From Phytopseudomonas dryadis (GTDB taxonomy: Bacteria > Pseudomonadota > Gammaproteobacteria > Pseudomonadales > Pseudomonadaceae), in assembly GCF_004327355.1 (NCBI RefSeq), contig NZ_QJUM01000001.1, forward strand, positions 1-64,000: a stretch of DNA of 64,000 bases, written 5' to 3'. Positions 56,678-64,000 of this stretch are shown piece after piece. Numbering within the stretch: the stretch's first letter is position 1; each line of letters opens with the position of its first letter. The notes under the pieces were generated by a model. The model saw only the letters and a list, made by a program, of their open reading frames with translations, was not told the origin of the DNA and made no database searches. The translations under genes were made by a program, and so were the position numbers.

Positions 56678-58207
56678 CTATCGGCCCGAAGCGAGTTGAT
56701 TGAGGGCGCCACCGATCCACTGCTGCACGCCTTGCATGCTGGCGGCGGAGGTGTCGAGCACCGGCTGCGGGTAAACACCGAGCAGGATCAGCAGCACGGC
56801 CAGGCACAGCACCATGCTCAGTTCGCGCGGCTGCAGGCCCGGCAGGGCGGTTTCGACCTTGACCGGGCCGAAGTAGGCCCGGTGGATCATGATCAGCGAA
56901 TACACCGAGCCGAGCACCAGGCCGGTGGCCGCGATGATGGTGATCCAGGGCGCGACCGGGAAGCTGCCGATCAGGATCAGGAACTCGCCGACGAAGTTGC
57001 CGGTGCCCGGCAGGCCCAGCGCCGCGGCGGCGAAGAACAGGCTGAGCGCCGGCAGCCAGGGCAGGCGCGCCCAGATACCGCCCATCTCGCGCATGTCGCG
57101 GGTGTGCAGGCGTTCGTACAGCTGGCCACAGAGAATGAACAGCGCGGCGGCGGACAGGCCGTGGGCCATCATCTGCACCACCGCGCCCTGCAGGGCGATC
57201 AGGCTGCCGGAGTAGATGGCGATCAGCACGAAGCCCATGTGCGAGACGCTGGAGTAGGCCACCAGGCGCTTGATGTCGGTCTGGGCGAAGGACAGCAGCG
57301 CGCCGTAGACGATGGCGAACACGCCCAGGCCCATGGCGATCGGGGCGAACTCGGCCGAGGCATCGGGGAACAGCGGCAGGGCGAAGCGCAGCAGGCCGTA
57401 GGCGGCGGTCTTCAGCAGGATACCGGCCAGATCCACCGAGCCGGCGGTCGGCGCCTGGGCGTGGGCGTCGGGCAGCCAGGAGTGCAAGGGCACCACCGGG
57501 AACTTCACCGCGAAGGCGATGAAGAAACCGAGCATCAGCAGGTACTCGGTGCCACCCGACAGCTCGGTCTTGAGCAGGTCGGCGTAGTTGAAGGTGAGCA
57601 CGCCGGTCTGGTCGAAGTGCACGAACACCAGGCCGAGGATCGCCACCAGCATGATCAGGCCGCTGGCCTGGGTGAAGATGAAGAATTTGGTCGCCGCGGT
57701 GATGCGGCTCTTGCCAGGGCTGCCGCTATGACCCCAGAGCGCGATGAGGAAGTACATCGGCACCAGCATCATTTCCCAGAAGAAGAAGAACAGGAACAGG
57801 TCGATGGCGAGGAACACGCCGACCACGCCGCCGAGAATCCACATCAGGTTGAGGTGGAAGAAGCCCACGCGGTTCTGGATCTCGTTCCACGAGCAGAGCA
57901 CCGAGAGCACACCGAGCAGGCCGGTGAGGCTCACCATCAGCACCGACAGGCCGTCCATCGCCAGGTGGATGCTGATGCCGAAGCGCTCGATCCAGCGCAC
58001 CTGGAATTCATGGGCCCAGCGCGGATCGGCGCCGGGCGCCGGCGCCAGGCTGAAGTCGCCACTGGCCCACAGCCACAGGCCGAGGCCGAACAGCAGGGAC
58101 ATGCTCAGCAGGGCGATCCAGCGCGGCAGGGTGCCGCCGAAGCGTTCCGCCTGCCAGCACAACAGGCCGCCGATGAAGGGAATCAGGATTAGCCAAGGCA
58201 GAATCAT
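56678..58207 (-). CDS. nuoM: NADH-quinone oxidoreductase subunit M
   Basis: A 509-aa antiporter-like pump subunit. It carries GFFHLNLMWILGGVVGVFLA, FFFFWEMMLVPMYFLIALWG with the conserved glutamate, ATKFFIFTQASGLIMLVAIL with its lysine, FAVKFPVVPLHSWLPDAHAQAPT, and the lysine of DIKRLVAYSSVSHMGFVL. These are the residues along the proton path. It lies between nuoL and nuoN with gaps of 41 and 18 bp. Confidence 0.96.
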   Translation of the reverse strand: MILPWLILIPFIGGLLCWQAERFGGTLPRWIALLSMSLLFGLGLWLWASGDFSLAPAPGADPRWAHEFQVRWIERFGISIHLAMDGLSVLMVSLTGLLGVLSVLCSWNEIQNRVGFFHLNLMWILGGVVGVFLAIDLFLFFFFWEMMLVPMYFLIALWGHSGSPGKSRITAATKFFIFTQASGLIMLVAILGLVFVHFDQTGVLTFNYADLLKTELSGGTEYLLMLGFFIAFAVKFPVVPLHSWLPDAHAQAPTAGSVDLAGILLKTAAYGLLRFALPLFPDASAEFAPIAMGLGVFAIVYGALLSFAQTDIKRLVAYSSVSHMGFVLIAIYSGSLIALQGAVVQMMAHGLSAAALFILCGQLYERLHTRDMREMGGIWARLPWLPALSLFFAAAALGLPGTGNFVGEFLILIGSFPVAPWITIIAATGLVLGSVYSLIMIHRAYFGPVKVETALPGLQPRELSMVLCLAVLLILLGVYPQPVLDTSAASMQGVQQWIGGALNQLASGR

Positions 58208-58248
58208 GACGGACGGGGTTCCTTAGGAAAAGTATTCGGGATCATCGG

Positions 58249-60096
58249 TCAGGCCAGCAGCACGGCGGCGAGCACCAGCACGGCGCCCCCGGCGATGGAG
58301 ATGGCGTACCAGCGCAGGTGCCCGGTCTCGCTGCGGCTCAGCACCCCGTGCCCGCCACGCGCCAGGCGCGGGATGATGCCGATGGCGCCATCGATCGGGT
58401 CATGGGCCAGCACGCGGCAGAGCAGCAGGTAGGGCTGCACGAACAGCTTGTCGTAGAGCCAGTCGAAGCCCCAGGCGGCGAACCACCACGCCGAGAGGAA
58501 GCGACCGGGGCCACTGCTGGCCACCGCCGTGGCGAAGCTGCGTTTGCCGAGGAACAGCAGGGCCGCCAGGAGGATGCCGGCCAGGGCGATGCAGGCCGAA
58601 ACGATTTCCAGGCTGTGCTTGGCCTCGCCACCGGCGTGGCCGGCGCTCTCGGGCAGCACGCCGGCCAGCGGCGGGCTGATCCAGGCGCCGATGAAGGTCG
58701 ACAGCACGATCAGTACGATCAGTGGCAGGTTGTGGGCGATGCCATGACCGGCATGGGCCTCGGTCTTCTGCTCGCCGTGGAAGGCGATGAAGATCAGGCG
58801 GAAGGTGTAGAGGGAGGTCATGAAGGCGCCGACCAGGCCGGCGTAGAGCAGGCCGGAATGGCCACTGGCGAAGGCTTCCCAGAGAATCTCGTCCTTGGAA
58901 TAGAAACCTACGGTGACCAGCGGCAGCGCGGCCAGCGCCGAGCCGCCGACGATGAAGCTGGCGTAGGCCAGTGGCAGTTTCTTCCACAGGCCGCCCATCC
59001 TGAAGATGTTCTGCTCGTGGTGGCAGGCATGGATCACCGAGCCGGAAGCGAGGAACAGCAGGGCCTTGAAGAAGGCGTGGGTCATCAGGTGGAAGATCGC
59101 CGCGTCCCAGGCGCCAACGCCCAGGGCGAGGAACATGTAGCCGATCTGGCTCATGGTCGAGTAGGCGAGGATGCGCTTGATGTCGGTCTGCACCAGGGCG
59201 GCGAAGCCGGCCAGCACCAGAGTCACGCCGCCAACGATGCCGACCAGCTCGAGAATCTCCGGGGTCAGCAGGAACAGGCCGTGGGTACGCGCGATCAGGT
59301 ACACGCCGGCGGTGACCATGGTCGCCGCGTGGATCAGCGCCGACACCGGCGTCGGGCCGGCCATGGCGTCGGCCAGCCAGGTCTGCAGCGGCAGTTGGGC
59401 CGATTTGCCCACCGCGCCGCCGAGCAGCATCAGCGTCGCCAGCCACAGCCAGCTGTCGCCTGCGGCGTACCGCTGCGGCGCCAGCACCATCAGTTCCTGG
59501 ATGTTCAGGGTGCCGAGGTTGAGGAACAGCAGGAACAGGCCGATCATCAGGAACACGTCGCCGATGCGGGTGACGATGAAGGCCTTGAGCGCGGCGTTAC
59601 CGTTGGGCACGTGCTTGTAGTAGAAACCGATCAGCAGGTAGGAGCACAGGCCGACGCCTTCCCAGCCGAAGAACAGCGTCATCAGGTCGTCGCCCAGCAC
59701 CAGCAGCAACATGCTGAAGATGAACAGGTTGGTGTAGGCGAGGAAGCGCGAGTAGCCCTCTTCGCCACGCATGTACCAGCTGGCGAACATATGGATCAGG
59801 AAGCCCACGCCGGTGACCACGCCGAGCATGGTCAGCGACAGGCCGTCCAGGTACAGGGTGAAGCTCGGCGCCAGGCCGTCGACATTCATCCACTGCCACA
59901 GGGTCTGTGTGTACACGCCGCCTGCCGGTGGCGCGACATTGAACTGCCAGACGATCCAGGCGCTGGTCAGGGCGGACAGGCCCACCGAGCCGACGCCGAT
60001 CAGCGCGGCGCTGGCTTCGCTCAGGCGGCCGCGGGAGAAGGCCAGGATCAACCAGCCGAGCAGGGGGAACAGCAAGGTCAGGAATAGAAGGTTCAT
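58249..60096 (-). CDS. nuoL: NADH-quinone oxidoreductase subunit L
   Basis: A 615-aa distal pump subunit and the largest antiporter-like protein of complex I. Visible are [19 protein letters not shown] (conserved glutamate), [34 protein letters not shown], and [21 protein letters not shown] with the conserved lysine. The long lateral helix lies near the C-terminus ([21 protein letters not shown] at the end). It overlaps nuoK by 4 bp, as in other proteobacterial nuo operons. Confidence 0.96.
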   Translation of the reverse strand: MNLLFLTLLFPLLGWLILAFSRGRLSEASAALIGVGSVGLSALTSAWIVWQFNVAPPAGGVYTQTLWQWMNVDGLAPSFTLYLDGLSLTMLGVVTGVGFLIHMFASWYMRGEEGYSRFLAYTNLFIFSMLLLVLGDDLMTLFFGWEGVGLCSYLLIGFYYKHVPNGNAALKAFIVTRIGDVFLMIGLFLLFLNLGTLNIQELMVLAPQRYAAGDSWLWLATLMLLGGAVGKSAQLPLQTWLADAMAGPTPVSALIHAATMVTAGVYLIARTHGLFLLTPEILELVGIVGGVTLVLAGFAALVQTDIKRILAYSTMSQIGYMFLALGVGAWDAAIFHLMTHAFFKALLFLASGSVIHACHHEQNIFRMGGLWKKLPLAYASFIVGGSALAALPLVTVGFYSKDEILWEAFASGHSGLLYAGLVGAFMTSLYTFRLIFIAFHGEQKTEAHAGHGIAHNLPLIVLIVLSTFIGAWISPPLAGVLPESAGHAGGEAKHSLEIVSACIALAGILLAALLFLGKRSFATAVASSGPGRFLSAWWFAAWGFDWLYDKLFVQPYLLLCRVLAHDPIDGAIGIIPRLARGGHGVLSRSETGHLRWYAISIAGGAVLVLAAVLLA

Positions 60097-60401
60097 CCGC
60101 GCATCTCGCTGGCTGCGTCGATATCGAGGGTGTGGAAGCGGCGATACAGCTGCAGCAGGATCGCCAGGCCGATGCTGGCCTCGGCGGCTGCCAGGGTGAT
60201 CACCAGGATGAACATGATCTGGCCGTCGGCCTGGCCCCAGCGCGCGCCGGCCACGACGAAGGCCAGGGCGGCGGCATTCATCATCACTTCCAGGCTCATC
60301 AGTACGAAGAGGATGTTGCGGCGCACCATCAGGCCGACCAGCCCCAGGCTGAACAGCACGCCGGCCAGGGCCAGGCCGTGCTCCATTGGAATACCGTTCA
60401 T
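60093..60401 (-). CDS. nuoK: NADH-quinone oxidoreductase subunit K
   Basis: A 102-aa small membrane subunit with three helices. The start [20 protein letters not shown] gives the normal length; a longer upstream frame has no family similarity. Two conserved glutamates are in [18 protein letters not shown] (helix 2) and [14 protein letters not shown] (helix 3), and these take part in proton translocation. It overlaps nuoJ by 4 bp (60398-60401) and nuoL by 4 bp, so the three are translationally coupled. Confidence 0.95.
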   Translation of the reverse strand: MNGIPMEHGLALAGVLFSLGLVGLMVRRNILFVLMSLEVMMNAAALAFVVAGARWGQADGQIMFILVITLAAAEASIGLAILLQLYRRFHTLDIDAASEMRG

Positions 60402-60907
60402 GGCGTTGCGTCCTTGATGTCGTTGCGGCCGAGGTGGTAGGCGGCGACCAGGGCGGCGAGCAGCAGCATGGAGGCCAGTTCGACGGCCAGCAGATAGGGG
60501 CCGAACAGATGGATGCCCACGGCTTTGGCGTCTACCGTGGTGTGGCCGATGGTGGCGCCGCTGGGGGCGACGAACAGCACGTACAGCAACTGCCCCAGCA
60601 GCAGGGCCGAGAGCACGGCCGGGCCGATCCAGATGCCGGGCGTCAGCCATTTGCGCTCCTGATCCACGGCCGCCGGGCCAAGGTTGAGCATCATCACCAC
60701 GAACACGAACAGCACCATGATGGCGCCGGCATAGACGATGATCTCCAGGGCGCCGGCGAAGGGCGCGCCGAGGCTGAAGAACACCATGGACACGGCGAGC
60801 AGGGAAATGATCAGGTAGAGCAGGGCGTGCACCGGGTTGGTACTGGCGACCACGCCGAGGGTCGAGGCGACCGCGACCCCGGCGGCGAAATAGAAAGCGA
60901 ATTCCAT
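60398..60907 (-). CDS. nuoJ: NADH-quinone oxidoreductase subunit J
   Basis: A 169-aa membrane subunit with five helices. The third helix carries the conserved motif [23 protein letters not shown], whose glycine-rich pi-bulge is linked to quinone-coupled proton movement. The C-terminus ends [18 protein letters not shown]. It overlaps nuoK by 4 bp. Between nuoI and nuoJ lies an 88-bp spacer that holds a dispersed repeat, longer than expected for this operon. Confidence 0.95.
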   Translation of the reverse strand: MEFAFYFAAGVAVASTLGVVASTNPVHALLYLIISLLAVSMVFFSLGAPFAGALEIIVYAGAIMVLFVFVVMMLNLGPAAVDQERKWLTPGIWIGPAVLSALLLGQLLYVLFVAPSGATIGHTTVDAKAVGIHLFGPYLLAVELASMLLLAALVAAYHLGRNDIKDATP

Positions 60908-60954
60908 TAGCGGCTCCTGGAGGACTGGAGGGCTGGAGAAAAGGCCGGGCTGCT

Positions 60955-60985
60955 CGTCCAGCTTTCCAGCCTCCAGCGCTTTTTA
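60955..60985 (-). repeat. 31-bp dispersed repeat, copy 2, inside the nuoI-nuoJ spacer
   Basis: CTCGTCCAGCTTTCCAGCCT followed by CCAGCGCTTTT. It is the inverse complement of copy 1 at 48318-48348 with one mismatch. It lies beside CTGGAGGACTGGAGGGCTGG (60919-60938), with which it can pair imperfectly to form a hairpin. This places a mobile-type repeat in the middle of an essential operon. Confidence 0.85.
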
Positions 60986-60995
60986 TCGAGAGACT

Positions 60996-61544
60996 TCATG
61001 GCAGCAGCCCCTTGACGTTGATCGGCTCGGCTTCGTTCTGCGCGGCGCCCTTCGGCTTGCCGGCGATGGCCATGCCGGCCACGCGGTAGAAGTTGTAGTC
61101 CGGGTTCTTGCCCGGGCCGGAGATCAGCAGATCTTCCTTCTCGTAGACCAGATCCTGGCGCTTGAACTCGCCCATCTCGAAATCCGGGGTGAGCTGGATC
61201 GCGGTGGTCGGGCAGGCTTCCTCGCACAGGCCGCAGAAGATGCAGCGCGAGAAGTTGATGCGGAAGAAGTCCGGGTACCAGCGCCCGTCCTCGGTCTCGG
61301 CCTTCTGCAGCGAGATGCAGCCCACCGGGCAGGCCACCGCGCACAGGTTGCAGGCCACGCAGCGTTCCTCGCCGTCGGGGTCGCGGGTCAGCACGATGCG
61401 CCCGCGGTAGCGCGGCGGCAGGTATACCGGCTCTTCCGGGTATTGCAGGGTGTCGCGTTTGCGGAAGCCATGACTGAACACCATCGCCAGGCTGCGTAAC
61501 TGAGTGGCGGTGCCAACCAGGATGCCCCAGATGTACTTGAACAT
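60996..61544 (-). CDS. nuoI: NADH-quinone oxidoreductase subunit I (two 4Fe-4S clusters)
   Basis: A 182-aa peripheral-arm subunit. Two ferredoxin-type motifs are visible: [15 protein letters not shown] at about residues 62-76 and [15 protein letters not shown] near 101-115. Together they ligate clusters N6a and N6b, which pass electrons towards N2 and quinone. The N-terminal amphipathic part ([20 protein letters not shown]) docks to the membrane. Start at 61544 follows nuoH by 12 bp. Confidence 0.96.
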   Translation of the reverse strand: MFKYIWGILVGTATQLRSLAMVFSHGFRKRDTLQYPEEPVYLPPRYRGRIVLTRDPDGEERCVACNLCAVACPVGCISLQKAETEDGRWYPDFFRINFSRCIFCGLCEEACPTTAIQLTPDFEMGEFKRQDLVYEKEDLLISGPGKNPDYNFYRVAGMAIAGKPKGAAQNEAEPINVKGLLP

Positions 61545-61556
61545 TGTCGTCTCTCC

Positions 61557-62549
61557 TTACTGGGCCGCGGCCAGCACGAATGCGCCGGTCACCAGCAGGT
61601 TGATCAGGGTCAGCGGCAGGCAGAACTTCCAGCTGAACGCCATGACCTGGTCATACCGTGGGCGCGGGATGGAGGCGCGCAACAGGATGAAGATCATGAT
61701 GAAGAAGCAGGTCTTGAGCGCGAACCAGATGAACGGGATCTGCGGCAGGATGCCGAACGGGCCGTGCCAGCCGCCGAAGAACAGGGTCACCAGCAGCGCG
61801 GAAATGGTGACGATGCCGATGTACTCGCCGACGAAGAACATGCCCCATTTCATGCCGGCGTATTCGATGTGGTAACCGTCGGCCAGCTCCTGCTCCGCTT
61901 CCGGCTGGTCGAAGGGGTGGCGGTGGGTCACGGCGACGCCGGCGATGAAGAAGGTACAGAAGCCGAAGAACTGCGGAATGATGAACCACAGGTGCTCGGC
62001 CTGGTAATCGACGATGGCGCGCATGTTGAACGAGCCGACCTGGGCGACGATGCCCATCAGCGCCAGGGCCAGGAACACTTCGTAGGACACCGTCTGCGCG
62101 GAGGCGCGCAGGGCGCCGAGCAGGGCGAACTTGTTGTTGCTCGACCAGCCGGCGAACAGCACCGCATACACCGACAGGCCGGCCATGGCGAAGAAGAACA
62201 GGATGCCGATGTTCAGATCCGCCACGCCCCAGTTGGGGGTGATGGGAATGATGGCGAAGGCCACCAGCATGGCGCCCATGGCGATGATCGGCGCCAGGGT
62301 GAAGATCGCCTTGTCGGCGAAGGGCGGCGTCCAGTCTTCCTTGAAGAACATCTTGATCATGTCCGCGGCGATCTGGAACATGCCGAACGGGCCGACCCGG
62401 TTGGGGCCGTAGCGATCCTGCCACCAGCCGAGCAGACGCCGCTCGACGAAGCTGAGCAGGGCGCCGGTGACCACCACCGCAAGGAGGATGACGATGGCCT
62501 TGAGCACTTCCTGGATGATGTCGAGCAACTGGGGAGTCAGCCAACTCAT
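61557..62549 (-). CDS. nuoH: NADH-quinone oxidoreductase subunit H
   Basis: A 330-aa membrane subunit that links the peripheral and membrane arms and forms part of the quinone chamber. It has [30 protein letters not shown] (conserved glutamate and arginine), [12 protein letters not shown], and [20 protein letters not shown], the conserved acidic loop (E-rich) that lines the quinone channel. The last helix is [18 protein letters not shown]. Its start overlaps nuoG by 4 bp. Confidence 0.96.
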   Translation of the reverse strand: MSWLTPQLLDIIQEVLKAIVILLAVVVTGALLSFVERRLLGWWQDRYGPNRVGPFGMFQIAADMIKMFFKEDWTPPFADKAIFTLAPIIAMGAMLVAFAIIPITPNWGVADLNIGILFFFAMAGLSVYAVLFAGWSSNNKFALLGALRASAQTVSYEVFLALALMGIVAQVGSFNMRAIVDYQAEHLWFIIPQFFGFCTFFIAGVAVTHRHPFDQPEAEQELADGYHIEYAGMKWGMFFVGEYIGIVTISALLVTLFFGGWHGPFGILPQIPFIWFALKTCFFIMIFILLRASIPRPRYDQVMAFSWKFCLPLTLINLLVTGAFVLAAAQ

Positions 62550-64000
62550 TGCGCGTCCTCCCTGCTGTTGGCAATCGAAAGCGCGGTGACGGCTGCGCCG
62601 GCGAGCGCTGGCGGAATGCCCGGCAAGCCGGCTGGCAGACCGATCAGGCCGATAGCCAGCTCGTCGATCACGCGCAGCGGCAGGCGCAGAGCCTGACCAT
62701 TGACGGTCAGTTGCAGCAGGGCGCCGTCATTGACCCCCAGGCGCTCGGCTTCGGCCTTGGCCAGGGCGGCATAGGGCGCCGGCATGCGCTCGGCGATCGG
62801 TGCGGCGCGCGAAGCCATCTCATCGCTGCCGAACAGGTGATGCAGCGGCACCGCCTGCCAGGTGTCCAGGGCCGGGTTGAACGGCGCGGCCACGGCGAAC
62901 CAGGCCAGGCTCTGGCCGCGGCTCTCGATCAGGCGCACGCCCGGATCGCCGGCGCGCAGGTGACCGCCGACTTCGTCCTGGAACTTGTTCCAGGCCTGGG
63001 GCGAGTTCCAGCCCGGCGACCAGGCGAAGGGAATCTGCTGGCGGGCTTCCTGACTGCCGGAATAGCCTTCCATGGAGAAGGCGAAGGCGCTGTCGATATC
63101 CTGGGAAGCGCGCGGCTCGTGCACGCTGATATTGGCGCGCATGGCGGTGCGGCCGCTGTAGCGGTGCGGCTCGCGGGCCAGCTTGAGGCCCCGGATGCGG
63201 AACGAGGCGCTTGGCGCGGCATCGCGGATGCCGGCCAGCTGCGCACCGCTGGCGGCGCAGGCGGCGGTGACCTGATCCAGTTGCGTCCAGTCGACGGGGC
63301 GCCCCTGCAGCGTGCTGTGCAGCGCGTGCAGCCAGCGCCAGCCCTCGCGTACCAGCACCTTGGCGTCGTAATAGGCGGGGTCGTAGACCTGGAAGAAACG
63401 CTGGGCGCGGCCTTCCTGGCTGACCAGGGTGCCGTCGCCTTCGGCGAAGCTGGCTGCCGGCAGCAGCAGGTGCGCCCTGGCCGTGGTGGCCGTGCTCTGA
63501 TGATCGGCGACGATCACCACCCTGGCGGCTGCCAGGGCGGCGTCCACACGGGCGGCATCGGCGCGGCGGTAGAGATCGTTCTCCAGTACCACCAGGGCGT
63601 CGGCCTGGCCCGAGGTCAGCGCTTCGAGGGCGTCGTCGAGGCTGTTGCCGGCGAACCGCTCGCTCATCAGCAGGGCCAGGCCCATGCTGTTGGCTTCCGG
63701 TACCACCAGGCTGATGGAGGCGTTCTTCTGGCGATTGTTCAGGGCGCTGGCGATATTCGCCGCGGCTTCGATCAGCGCGCGGTTGCCCAGGGAAGCGCCG
63801 GAGACGATCAGCGGACGCTTGGCGGCTAGCAGGGCCTCGGCAATGCGCTGCACCAGTTCGGCGGCTTCGTTTTCCAGGTCGCTGACCGCCGGGGCGCTCG
63901 GGTCGATGGCGTGGGCCACGGCGAAACCGATGCGGGCCAGGTCGTCCGGGGCGGCGTGCACGCACTGCTCGGCGATGTCGTCCAGGCGGGTGGCGGTGAC
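62546..64000 (-). CDS. nuoG: NADH-quinone oxidoreductase subunit G, partial (C-terminal part)
   Basis: Only the last 484 or so codons are present; the gene continues past the right edge. The preserved part belongs to the molybdopterin oxidoreductase-like domain ([48 protein letters not shown]), with the usual C-terminal molybdopterin-dinucleotide-binding-like end ([20 protein letters not shown]). The 2Fe-2S and 4Fe-4S N-terminal modules lie outside the window. NuoG carries electrons from NuoEF to NuoI. It overlaps the nuoH start by 4 bp. Confidence 0.93.
   Translation of the reverse strand, partial: VTATRLDDIAEQCVHAAPDDLARIGFAVAHAIDPSAPAVSDLENEAAELVQRIAEALLAAKRPLIVSGASLGNRALIEAAANIASALNNRQKNASISLVVPEANSMGLALLMSERFAGNSLDDALEALTSGQADALVVLENDLYRRADAARVDAALAAARVVIVADHQSTATTARAHLLLPAASFAEGDGTLVSQEGRAQRFFQVYDPAYYDAKVLVREGWRWLHALHSTLQGRPVDWTQLDQVTAACAASGAQLAGIRDAAPSASFRIRGLKLAREPHRYSGRTAMRANISVHEPRASQDIDSAFAFSMEGYSGSQEARQQIPFAWSPGWNSPQAWNKFQDEVGGHLRAGDPGVRLIESRGQSLAWFAVAAPFNPALDTWQAVPLHHLFGSDEMASRAAPIAERMPAPYAALAKAEAERLGVNDGALLQLTVNGQALRLPLRVIDELAIGLIGLPAGLPGIPPALAGAAVTALSIANSREDAQ

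Noticed and set aside
58318..60087. A 589-codon plus-strand frame across nuoL
   Set aside because: It is antisense to an intact nuoL, and its Q/E/H-rich composition is a by-product of high-GC codon usage.

Overview
This is a high-GC chromosomal segment from a Pseudomonas-like gammaproteobacterium. Gene content and order match, from memory, two blocks of the P. aeruginosa chromosome: npp-mltD-gloB-rnhA-dnaQ-ldcA-fimL-nudC...cysI-metH-cti-nfuA (around PA1808-PA1848) and bqsRS-ctpM-nuoN...nuoG (around PA2640-PA2659). The species cannot be fixed from the sequence. Almost everything is core housekeeping. There is no prophage, CRISPR array, rRNA, recognisable tRNA or complete insertion sequence.

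Layout. (1) 1-5095, minus: a peptide/peptidyl-nucleoside ABC importer with two consecutive binding-protein genes and two permeases, the last cut by the window edge. (2) 5214-12178: mltD and gloB on the minus strand, then a methyltransferase, rnhA, dnaQ and a lysine/ornithine/arginine decarboxylase on the plus strand. (3) 12400-22869: a dienoyl-CoA-isomerase-like crotonase, fimL and nudC, a TSUP permease, a lipid/acyl-CoA related minus-strand set (SDR, APH-like kinase, SCP2 protein, histidine phosphatase), sohB and an acuI-like reductase. (4) 22870-30455: a repeat-rich intergenic region, the cysI/DUF934 sulfite reduction pair, small membrane proteins, a MITE-like element, OsmC, a ZIP transporter, a periplasmic binding protein and small proteins. 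(5) 30452-38482: metH, cti (heme fatty-acid cis/trans isomerase), an acyltransferase and nfuA. (6) 38546-44695, minus: a GlxA regulator-DUF1272-MFS operon, topoisomerase IB, a YetF-like protein and a patatin. (7) 44767-47446: two PepSY proteins and a BqsRS/CarRS-type two-component system behind a candidate BqsR box. (8) 47552-55116: an FMN reductase, an NhaC-like transporter, a CtpM-like chemoreceptor, an AI-2E family permease and a soluble FIST-domain chemoreceptor. (9) 55157-64000, minus: nuoN-M-L-K-J-I-H and the 3' part of nuoG of respiratory complex I.

The points most worth a second look lie between the genes: a perfect FNR/Anr-type palindrome in an AT-rich gap (43375-43388), a near-consensus BqsR box (44767-44782), a 268-bp MITE-like element with perfect 20-bp terminal repeats (26313-26580), a 74-bp tandem repeat (19281-19481), a G-quadruplex motif between convergent genes (38524-38542), and a 31-bp repeat shared by the inside of the nuo operon and the upstream region of the NhaC-like gene. 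I found no convincing undescribed multi-gene defence or biosynthetic system.
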